DNA of 5,598 bases from an uncultured Bifidobacterium sp. (lineage in GTDB: Bacteria > Actinomycetota > Actinomycetes > Actinomycetales > Bifidobacteriaceae): assembly GCA_937876495.1 (NCBI GenBank), contig CALEGL010000296.1:1-5598 (forward strand), given 5' to 3'. The stretch's first letter is position 1; each line of letters opens with the position of its first letter. Under the pieces are notes generated by a model, which saw only the letters and a list, made by a program, of their open reading frames with translations, searched no databases and was not told where the DNA came from. Positions 1 through 5,316 of this stretch are shown piece after piece. Made by a program: the position numbers and the translations under genes.

Positions 1-788
1 GTGGTGACGCGGGGGCTCGCAACGACGGAGGGGGGGAGGTAGTAGGACCGGGCGACGTCGAGAGGCGCCGCGCGGAGGGGACCGGCCGCCCGGAGGGCGG
101 GGAGAGAGCCGGCGTCATTCGGAATGGGGATGAAAGCGTTCGTCGGCGCGGGCACGACCTTACGCAGGGCCTGGGGGATGACGACCAGCCGCATGGACTG
201 CCCCGCCGTCAGGCCGAGGGACCGGGCGGAGGCACGCTGGGAGGGATGGACGTCGTCGAATCCGGCGCGCAGCACCTCCGAGACGTAGGCGCTGTATCCC
301 ATGACCACCGCGATGGTGCCGAGCAGTGAGGGGTCGATCCGTCCGAACAGTCCGAGTCCCGGGATCCCGAACCCGATGAGGTAGAGGATGACGATCATGG
401 GCACTCCGCGCATGACCGTCGTGTAGAGTATGGCGAGCAGCCTCAGCGGGAACATGACCGCCGATCTGCTCGTTCTGATCAGAGCGAGCAGCGTGCTGAA
501 GAGCGCCACGCCGGCCACCGCGACGACGAGGACGCGGATGTTGAGCCATAGCCCGTCGAGCACGTCGGGGAAGGAGGAGACGAAGTACTCGCCGGAGAAG
601 AAGGTCTCACGGACCCTCGGCCATCCGGGGGAGAGATGAAGTCCGATGGCCAGGAGCGCGGCGAACACCACCGTGCTGACGAGGCTCGTGAACACGGACC
701 GCCACTGCCGACGACGCCGGTATGCGCGTCGTTCGGCCTCGATCCGGCTGACGGGCGTCGATGACGAACGACCCTGGGCCCGGCTCAT
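1..788 (-). CDS. Polar amino acid ABC transporter permease (HisM/GlnP-type), C-terminus cut by window edge
   Basis: Inner-membrane subunit of an amino-acid importer of the HisM/GlnP family. 262 complete codons are present and the end lies beyond base 1. An Arg-rich cytoplasmic N-terminus (residues 15-30) precedes a first membrane helix at about 32-50. A periplasmic segment (53-75) follows, then further hydrophobic stretches at about 84-104, 115-140 and 154-168. The family signature MRGVPMIVILY is at 126-136. The EAA loop that docks the ATPase runs from E171 (EVLRAGF) through ASARSLGLTAGQ (186-197) to IPQAL (204-208). The ATG is chosen because AAAGG lies 8 bases upstream (797-801). It starts 49 bp after the binding-protein gene and belongs to the same transporter. 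From about residue 214 on, the reading is Pro/Arg/Ser-rich where the family has Leu/Gln/Val, although DVARSYY still aligns. This looks like sequence error or decay near the edge. The cognate ATPase is not in the window. The substrate cannot be read from the sequence. Confidence 0.9.
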   Translation of the reverse strand, partial: MSRAQGRSSSTPVSRIEAERRAYRRRRQWRSVFTSLVSTVVFAALLAIGLHLSPGWPRVRETFFSGEYFVSSFPDVLDGLWLNIRVLVVAVAGVALFSTLLALIRTSRSAVMFPLRLLAILYTTVMRGVPMIVILYLIGFGIPGLGLFGRIDPSLLGTIAVVMGYSAYVSEVLRAGFDDVHPSQRASARSLGLTAGQSMRLVVIPQALRKVVPAPTNAFIPIPNDAGSLPALRAAGPLRAAPLDVARSYYLPPSVVASPRVT

Positions 789-796
789 CGCAATCG

Positions 797-801
797 CCTT
801 T
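797..801 (-). promoter_or_regulatory. Ribosome binding site of the permease
   Basis: AAAGG (minus strand) lies 8 bases before the ATG at 788. It sits in a purine run that begins directly after the intercistronic hairpin at 806-827. An ATG at 808 is in another frame and stops after eight codons, so this site supports 788 as the permease start. Confidence 0.6.
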
Positions 802-805
802 CCCT

Positions 806-827
806 CATGGGACCCGTGAATCCCATG
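806..827 (-). promoter_or_regulatory. Intercistronic stem-loop between binding protein and permease
   Basis: A perfect 7-bp inverted repeat, CATGGGA / TCCCATG, with an 8-base loop fills the gap between the binding-protein stop (838) and the permease Shine-Dalgarno. No U tract follows, so it is not a classic terminator. In other ABC importer operons, hairpins after the binding-protein gene protect the upstream mRNA or reduce downstream expression, giving binding protein in excess. That role is inferred from position. Confidence 0.45.
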
Positions 828-837
828 CCCGGGCGGA

Positions 838-1686
838 TCAGCTCAGCTCCTTGAGGTCCGTGGTGTATTCGGTGAGCCACTTCGTCTGGAGCTTGGCGAG
901 CGTCCCGTCCTTCTTCAGCTCGTTGACGGCCTTGGTGACCTTCGACGTCAGACCCGAGCCCTTGGGCAGCACGATCCCCATGCCGTTCTTGTCCTCGGAT
1001 CCGGCGATGCGCCCCAGCACCTTGGCCTTCTTGACCTCTCCGGACTGGACCATGTAGACGCATTCGACGGTGTCCGTGACGAGCGCGTCGATCTGGCCGG
1101 AATCCAGAGCCTGGGCCACCGCGGCGTCGTCGTTGAAGGTCTGTATGTCGCTTTTTATGGATTTCTTGGCGATCTCGTACCCCTGGGTTCCGACCATCGC
1201 CCCGACCACGGCGTCGCCGAGGTCCGCGAGGCTGTCGGCATCGGCGTACTTGCTGTCCTTCCTCACGATGACGGACTCGGTGTCGTTGTAGTAGCTCGAG
1301 GAGAAGTCGACGGCCTTCTTCCTTTCGGACGTGATGCTGAACTGCTGGAGGTTCATGTCCCAGTCCTTCGCGCCCGGTGCGATGGCCGAGTCAAAGGTCG
1401 TGCGCTTCCAGACCACGTCGTCATGCGAGTAGCCGAGCTTCTTCGCCACCGCGTACGCCACGGCCGCCTCGAACCCCTTCCCGGACTGCGGTTTGTCGTT
1501 CATCACCCAGGGTTCGTAGGCCGGGTCGCCGGTGGCGATGGTGAGCTTGCCCGCGGTGACGGTGTCCGCCGAGGACGACGAGCCGGATCCGGAGGCGGAT
1601 GATCCGCAGGCGGAACCCAGAGCGATGGCCGCGACGCTTACGGCGGCGACTATTCCACGAAGCAGATGGCTGACCCCTGATGTCAT
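838..1686 (-). CDS. Amino-acid-type ABC transporter substrate-binding lipoprotein
   Basis: Extracytoplasmic solute-binding protein of family 3 (SBP_bac_3, periplasmic-binding type II fold), 282 aa, a usual length. It delivers ligand to the permease encoded next. A short N-region with Arg10 and a hydrophobic core (11-23) lead to an approximate lipobox, LGSAC, with Cys27 as the likely lipidated residue. A Ser/Gly linker follows (28-41). The mature domain starts near KLTIATG. GKGFEAAVAYAVAKKLGY (about 69-86) matches the family's 'GfdvdlaraiakkLG' region. ITSERKKAVDFSSSYY (about 118-132) carries R122, in the position that usually binds the ligand carboxylate. D205 in ALVTDT is in the place of the Asp that usually binds the amino group. 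Keeping both suggests an alpha-amino-acid-like ligand. The start is set at ATG 1686, because AAGGAG lies 6 bases upstream and the signal peptide is then compact. An ATG nine codons earlier has no such site. The specific ligand is unknown. Confidence 0.9.
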   Translation of the reverse strand: MTSGVSHLLRGIVAAVSVAAIALGSACGSSASGSGSSSSADTVTAGKLTIATGDPAYEPWVMNDKPQSGKGFEAAVAYAVAKKLGYSHDDVVWKRTTFDSAIAPGAKDWDMNLQQFSITSERKKAVDFSSSYYNDTESVIVRKDSKYADADSLADLGDAVVGAMVGTQGYEIAKKSIKSDIQTFNDDAAVAQALDSGQIDALVTDTVECVYMVQSGEVKKAKVLGRIAGSEDKNGMGIVLPKGSGLTSKVTKAVNELKKDGTLAKLQTKWLTEYTTDLKELS

Positions 1687-1692
1687 GACTCT

Positions 1693-1698
1693 CTCCTT
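1693..1698 (-). promoter_or_regulatory. Ribosome binding site that fixes the lipoprotein start
   Basis: AAGGAG (minus strand) lies 6 bases before the ATG at 1686. It falls inside the alternative longer reading that would start at 1713. It therefore decides for the shorter start, which gives a normal lipoprotein signal peptide. Confidence 0.75.
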
Positions 1699-1757
1699 GA
1701 CGAGTTTCCCCATTCAATCGGTCACGCTACTCCGCGCATATTGCGACACGGCGGCAC

Positions 1758-1780
1758 CGTCATCGGAGAAATCGATGACG
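1758..1780. repeat. Perfect 8-bp inverted repeat, 7-base spacer
   Basis: CGTCATCG and CGATGACG are exact reverse complements separated by seven bases. The repeat lies 72 bp upstream of the lipoprotein start and in front of the weak -10 candidate. Arm and spacer size would suit an operator for a dimeric repressor. As RNA it would form a modest hairpin, but no U run follows, so termination is unlikely. Confidence 0.5.
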
Positions 1781-1786
1781 CGCTCT

Positions 1787-1830
1787 CCGCGGCCGTCCCG
1801 GGGCATCCTGGGGGCGTACCGCGGCCGTCC
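1787..1830. repeat. 12-bp direct repeat, two copies 32 bp apart
   Basis: CCGCGGCCGTCC (plus strand) occurs at 1787-1798 and again at 1819-1830. The start-to-start distance of 32 bp is close to three helical turns, so both copies would face the same side of the DNA. Each copy includes the palindrome CCGCGG. A paired regulator site is possible. Chance repetition in GC-rich DNA is the alternative. Confidence 0.4.
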
Positions 1831-1836
1831 GAGGGG

Positions 1837-2334
1837 TCATGCCAGGGTGAATCCCTCGAAGGTGAATCCCGGGCTGACGACGCATGTCACCAGGGCGTCG
1901 CCGCTGCCCGGAAGAGTCTTCTGCCAGACGCCTGCGGGAACGACCGCATGTCCTGCGGGCACCGGCCGTCGCGGGTCCGTCACCATGAGTCCGGCCCCCA
2001 GCGTCACCGTGGAGCGCGCCCCATCGGGCGCGGGGGAGGGGCCGTTCCCGCCGAGCTGCAGGGAGACCGTCGAGGGGCCATGCCAGAGCCATATCTCGTC
2101 GGCGTCCACGCGATGCCATGCGCTTGCCTCCCCCCGGGGAAGGAGGAAGTAGATCATCGACGCCAACGGCCGCTCCGTGCCGTCGAGGAGACGGGGGGAC
2201 TGCCAGTCGCGCCTGTACCACCCGCCTTCGGGATGTCTGTGCAGTCCAAGGCCTCGGATCGTCTCCCGTGCGAATCCACTCAGGGATGCGGCGCCGTCCG
2301 TCGATTCCGGATTCCGGTCCCCTGTGGTCGTCAT
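1837..2334 (-). CDS. DUF985 (cupin_5) family protein
   Basis: Single-domain cupin of 165 aa, the usual size for DUF985. Family members have been solved structurally, but no reaction is firmly assigned. Family marks in order: HPEGGWYRRDW (34-44); an inner strand with MIYFLL (60-65); the cupin metal-site region SAWHRVDADEIWLWHG (71-86), with His74, Glu80 and His85 as likely ligands; VVPAGVWQ (131-138); and the closing PGFTFEGF (155-162). No signal peptide or membrane segment is seen, so it should be cytosolic. The ATG overlaps the amidohydrolase stop in ATGA, and a strong purine tract (2337-2346) sits just before it. That tract also encodes the Gly-Gly-Gly end of the amidohydrolase. A longer in-frame reading upstream would overlap that gene extensively and is rejected. 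Tight coupling suggests it acts on a product or by-product of the two upstream enzymes, such as a freed sugar or nucleoside. This is inferred. Confidence 0.88.
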   Translation of the reverse strand: MTTTGDRNPESTDGAASLSGFARETIRGLGLHRHPEGGWYRRDWQSPRLLDGTERPLASMIYFLLPRGEASAWHRVDADEIWLWHGPSTVSLQLGGNGPSPAPDGARSTVTLGAGLMVTDPRRPVPAGHAVVPAGVWQKTLPGSGDALVTCVVSPGFTFEGFTLA

Positions 2335-3752
2335 CGTCCTCCTCCCGGTTCCCCGGACGTTTCCCCCGTGTCCGCGGGTCCGGCGGCGTCCGGTCCCGGG
2401 CGTTCCGCATCCGTCCCGAAGGCGTGGTCGTACACCAGCCGCCCTGACAGGAGCGTCGCCCTGTTGCTTCCAGCTCCGGCCGTGATGAAGGTCCGGAGCG
2501 CGGATTCCACATCGATTCGGCCTTCGTGCGTCACCGGGATGTCGAAGAACGCCAGGTCGGCGGTCGCGCCCGCGTTGATCTGTCCGATTCTGGCCGATCC
2601 GACCCCGAGCCCCATGACCTCGGCCCCTCCGAGCGTGAGCATGCGGATCAGGCGATGGCACAGGTCCGGTCGTCGGTACCCCTGCTCTCTGGCCATGTCA
2701 TAGAGCATGGCCGCGTCGTCCAGAACGTCGAGACTCGGCGAACTGGACAGCGAATCGGTGCCTATGGCGAGCAGATTGCCCTCCTCCAGGTACCTCGCCA
2801 CCGGGGCGGGACGCCCGGAGACCGTGATGGCGTTGGAGCGTGGGCACAGAGCCACGCCCACGCCGCGCTGGCGCAGTATCCTTCTGTCCTCGGCGTTCGC
2901 CCAGACGCCGTGGGCGATGTGCACGTCGGGGCCGAGACATCCGAGACGATCCAGGAACTGCACCGCGGAGGCGCCGCCGACGTGGTCGTGCAGATCGCGG
3001 AAGCTGGTCCACGAACGGGTCCTCCAGTCCTCCGGCGCGTACGTCGTCAGAAGGCCTTCGTCGTCGCCGGCCTCGACGGGGTTCTCGGCGAGATGGATAT
3101 GCAGTCTCATGCCCAGTCTCCGGGCGATGTCGGGCAGGTCGGTCAGCGGGGCGCTGCCGAGGGTGTAGGGGGCGTGCGGGCTGATGCCGATGTTCCGTAC
3201 GCCGAGGGCGTGCATGGCGGCGAGACTCTCCTCCAGAGTCCTTCTGCCGAGGCTTCTCCACTCGTCGTTGTGCCAGCCCATGACCTCCCAGTACGCGATG
3301 CCGTGGATGCCGTGCGAGTGGAGCGCATCCGCCGCCTCGATGTCGGTGACCACGTCGGCCGCGGCGGTCGTTCCCGCCGCCAGGAGCAGGTCGGCCCCCT
3401 TAAATGCCGAATCGCGCCACGGACGTGTGGGGGAGAGCCTGGCGTACAGGGCGTTGAAGGCTAGTTCCCAGGCGCGGAAGCGGTCGTATGACCCCCGTCC
3501 CACCTGCCTCATGGCCGTGTACTGCAGATGGGTGTGGGCGTTGACGAGACCGGGGGTGATGATGCCGTCCCAGCGCCTTTCCACGACGCGTGGGCCGTCC
3601 CCGGCCTCGTCGGTCACCGTCCTCATCATCCATCGGCGCGAACCGACGTGAAGAATCCGGCCTCCGGACACCGCGACGGCGCCGTCCACGATGGCCGGAG
3701 CGGTGACCGGGATGACGAGGGGCGCGCTGTAGACCGTGACATCCCGCGTCAT
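2331..3752 (-). CDS. Amidohydrolase, nucleoside/SAH deaminase-like (MtaD / aminofutalosine deaminase group)
   Basis: Zinc-dependent aminohydrolase of the TrzN/AtzB/MtaD superfamily, 473 aa, probably cytosolic. It likely deaminates the adenine of a 5'-substituted adenosine such as SAH, 5'-methylthioadenosine or aminofutalosine. Metal and catalytic motifs are complete: GLVNAHTHLQ with His73 and His75; HIHLAE with metal His220 and catalytic Glu223; IAHGVW with His281; and GTDSLSSSPSLD with Asp333. SPHAPYT (191-197) supplies His193, equivalent to a substrate-contacting His in Thermotoga maritima TM0936. The stretch ALCPRSNAI (301-309) with GTDSLSSS is typical of the aminofutalosine-deaminase-like branch, so the exact substrate is open. 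A small beta-sandwich is formed from both ends. The last ~27 residues are a Gly/Pro/acidic tail, probably disordered. The ATG overlaps the stop of the SAHH-like gene in ATGA. The Shine-Dalgarno is weak, so translation probably depends on coupling. Fold and chemistry are secure. The substrate rests on the neighbouring SAHH homologue. Confidence 0.88.
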   Translation of the reverse strand: MTRDVTVYSAPLVIPVTAPAIVDGAVAVSGGRILHVGSRRWMMRTVTDEAGDGPRVVERRWDGIITPGLVNAHTHLQYTAMRQVGRGSYDRFRAWELAFNALYARLSPTRPWRDSAFKGADLLLAAGTTAAADVVTDIEAADALHSHGIHGIAYWEVMGWHNDEWRSLGRRTLEESLAAMHALGVRNIGISPHAPYTLGSAPLTDLPDIARRLGMRLHIHLAENPVEAGDDEGLLTTYAPEDWRTRSWTSFRDLHDHVGGASAVQFLDRLGCLGPDVHIAHGVWANAEDRRILRQRGVGVALCPRSNAITVSGRPAPVARYLEEGNLLAIGTDSLSSSPSLDVLDDAAMLYDMAREQGYRRPDLCHRLIRMLTLGGAEVMGLGVGSARIGQINAGATADLAFFDIPVTHEGRIDVESALRTFITAGAGSNRATLLSGRLVYDHAFGTDAERPGPDAAGPADTGETSGEPGGGR

Positions 3753-5203
3753 CGCCGATGCCGTTCCGTGGGACGAGGGGCGTCGGCGAAACGCGTCAGT
3801 CGCCAGTCGTATGCGGCGTCGGCGCGCCCGGTCCTGGCCTGGAAGCCTCGGGCCTCGAGGGCGATGGAGGCGATACGCCGCGCCATGGCGTCATCCAGCC
3901 GATGCACGGCGGGGGGCATGCCACGGCCATGCGCGATGAGCTGGGCGACCGCCGCGGCCTGGACGGAGAAGCTCAGATCCATCACGTCGATGGGGTTGCC
4001 TCCTCCGATGGTGTAGTTGACGCCATCGCCTTCGGCGATCAGAACAAGCCTCGGCCCCCCGGGGATGCGTAGGCCGCGCGTCCTGCGTCCGGGTTCGTCG
4101 ACGAATCCGGGGATCTCGTCGAGGGGCAGCTCGTTGGCGATCCCCCCGATGACCGCGAGGACCGCCCCCTCATGCATCGCTCCGAGCTCGTCGAGACCGA
4201 CCGTATGGCGGACGCCGGTGGCTGACACCAGAAGATCCGTCGTCGGCAGGACCGTCCGCAGGTCCTGCGCGGGGAATCCTTCGAAAACGGCTCGAAGGGC
4301 CGCGACGGGGTCGATGTCGCATATCGTCACCCGGGCGCCGATGGCGCGCGCACGCAGGGCGAACCCCCTGCCGACGGGACCGTATCCGATGACCGTGACG
4401 CGTCTGCCCGCCATCCAGTCGTCGCCGAGAACCCCCTGGATCGTCGTCACGCAGGTCTCGCCCGTGCCATGCGCGTTGTCGAACCCCGTTTTCAGAGGGC
4501 TGTCGTTGACCGCGACGACGGGATAGTCGAGGTCGCCGGCGGCCTGCATGGCGGTGAACGCGCGGACGCCGCTTGTGGTCTCCTCGGCCACGCCGAGAAG
4601 GCCTCGGGCCATCGAGGGTCGTTCCATGGAGGTCAGTCTGGCGAAGCTGGCCCCGTCATCGACGATGACGTCGGGACCGATCTCATCGAGAAGACCGAGG
4701 GCCGCCTCATGGGCCTGGTCGGAGTCCCATCTTCTGTCCGCGCGGACGGTGACGCCATGCCCGCGCAGATCCCTGATGACGCGTTCATCGGTGGAATCGG
4801 GCCCGCAGAACACCCCTACGACCGCGCCGGCATCGGCCAGCTCCTCGAGGAACACGGTCGTCTTCGGCTCGAGGATGAGACATGCGGCGATGCGCACCCC
4901 TGCGAAGCCGACCTCGTTCCTCAGATCCCCCATGAGGCGGTGCAGAACCGGCATGGAGCCCCTGGCATGGTCGATGGCCTCGGGCCCGGTCATCGACCGG
5001 GCGTCGGGCGTCCCGGCGGCGGAGTCCATATCCGCCGCCTCGTCATCCTCGACCGGGACGATCCCCCAGGCGGCCGCCCGGAGGCGGAGCAGAGGGTCGT
5101 CGTCGTGCAGATGGATCCGCGAACCCGCCATGGATCGGTTCGTTCTGCGCGACACGGAACCCACCCATTCGGCGAAGCCTCTGTTCACTCCGTTCTCAGC
5201 CAC
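3749..5203 (-). CDS. S-adenosylhomocysteine hydrolase-like protein with altered nucleoside pocket
   Basis: Homologue of NAD-dependent adenosylhomocysteinase, 484 aa, within the family's size range. Canonical SAHH splits SAH into adenosine and homocysteine. Seen in order: HARGSMPVLHRL (79-90), like the family's 'AERHMPVL'; VRIAACLILEPKT (103-115); VDDG (181-184); AEETTSG (206-212); VNDSPLK (232-238); FDNAHGTGET (241-250); the NAD loop GYGPVGRG (273-280) and CDIDP (295-299); LIAEGDGVN (388-396); MDLSF (408-412). Equivalents of human D131, E156, K186, D190 and N191 are kept (D183, E208, K238, D242, N243). Thr replaces Cys195, and EPKT and MDLSF also match the archaeal/Thermotoga subtype. Equivalents of human His55, His301 and His353 are Ile110, Gly354 and Asn403, and the 'LSTQD' motif is lost. 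The eukaryotic-type KPDHYRY tail is absent. GTG 5203 is chosen for AAAGGA 8 bases upstream. The ATG at 5131 lacks such a site. The family is sure; function may be S-inosylhomocysteine or another thioether nucleoside hydrolase. Confidence 0.85.
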   Translation of the reverse strand: MAENGVNRGFAEWVGSVSRRTNRSMAGSRIHLHDDDPLLRLRAAAWGIVPVEDDEAADMDSAAGTPDARSMTGPEAIDHARGSMPVLHRLMGDLRNEVGFAGVRIAACLILEPKTTVFLEELADAGAVVGVFCGPDSTDERVIRDLRGHGVTVRADRRWDSDQAHEAALGLLDEIGPDVIVDDGASFARLTSMERPSMARGLLGVAEETTSGVRAFTAMQAAGDLDYPVVAVNDSPLKTGFDNAHGTGETCVTTIQGVLGDDWMAGRRVTVIGYGPVGRGFALRARAIGARVTICDIDPVAALRAVFEGFPAQDLRTVLPTTDLLVSATGVRHTVGLDELGAMHEGAVLAVIGGIANELPLDEIPGFVDEPGRRTRGLRIPGGPRLVLIAEGDGVNYTIGGGNPIDVMDLSFSVQAAAVAQLIAHGRGMPPAVHRLDDAMARRIASIALEARGFQARTGRADAAYDWRLTRFADAPRPTERHRR

Positions 5204-5211
5204 TGCCGCCG

Positions 5212-5217
5212 TCCTTT
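5212..5217 (-). promoter_or_regulatory. Ribosome binding site supporting the GTG start at 5203
   Basis: AAAGGA (minus strand) lies 8 bases before the GTG at 5203. Neither the GTG at 5188 nor the ATG at 5131, both in frame, has a comparable site. The open frame continues upstream into the radA end, but that part has no family similarity. Confidence 0.6.
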
Positions 5218-5225
5218 CCCGATCT

Positions 5226-5257
5226 CCTGCACGCAACCTTAGTCCCCGCGATGCAGG
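5226..5257 (-). promoter_or_regulatory. Dyad around a possible -10 element upstream of the enzyme operon
   Basis: On the minus strand, CCTGCATCGC and GCGTGCAGG pair as nine base pairs with one bulged T, around a 13-base centre. The centre holds TAAGGT (5236-5241), a TAnnnT-type -10 candidate. It would start transcription near 5229, leaving a leader of roughly 25 bases that carries the Shine-Dalgarno. No good -35 hexamer is seen, which is common in activator-dependent or high-GC promoters. The layout suggests an operator placed over the promoter. It does not show the conserved core of the SAH riboswitch as I know it. Confidence 0.4.
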
Positions 5258-5288
5258 CAGGCCGGTGCGAACGGGCGGTCGGCGAGGC

Positions 5289-5298
5289 ATGGCGCCAT
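5289..5298. repeat. 10-bp palindrome ATGGCGCCAT downstream of radA
   Basis: A perfect 10-bp palindrome lies in the spacer between the radA stop and the next gene. It is flanked by two copies of GCGAGGC (5282-5288 and 5303-5309). It could be a minor regulator site for the enzyme operon. It is too short and lacks a U tract to count as a terminator. A palindrome of this length in GC-rich DNA may be chance. Confidence 0.25.
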
Positions 5299-5316
5299 CC
5301 GTGCGAGGCGTCCGGT

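Larger units (their letters stand above)
1687..1836 (-). promoter_or_regulatory. 150-bp intergenic region ahead of the transporter genes, likely regulatory
   Basis: This gap separates the coupled enzyme genes from the transporter and is the likeliest place for a separate promoter or control site. It contains the direct repeat at 1787-1830 and the inverted repeat at 1758-1780. On the minus strand TAGCGT (TAnnnT type), about 40 bases before the start codon, could be a -10 element. No convincing -35 hexamer is present at 16-18 bp. No terminator with a U tract is visible after the cupin gene, so read-through from upstream is possible. Confidence 0.35.

Noticed and set aside
1687..1713. Earlier ATG (1713) for the binding lipoprotein
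   Set aside because: It would add nine residues before the signal peptide and place the AAGGAG site inside the gene. The ATG at 1686 is 6 bases from that site.
1758..1780. Rho-independent terminator after the cupin gene
   Set aside because: The stem is perfect but followed by mixed GC sequence, not a U run.
2335..2661. Longer reading of the cupin gene starting at 2661
   Set aside because: It lies wholly inside the amidohydrolase gene and the added part is not cupin-like. The ATGA overlap with a strong purine tract marks the start at 2334.
1741..2703. Long plus-strand open frames across the window (also around 2526-3464 and 4469-5402)
   Set aside because: They lie opposite well-recognised minus-strand genes, have composition typical of GC-rich antisense frames, and show no recognisable motifs.
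5204..5316. SAH riboswitch upstream of the SAHH-like gene
   Set aside because: The expected conserved core was not recognisable by eye. Only a simple dyad is present. A covariance-model search would settle it.
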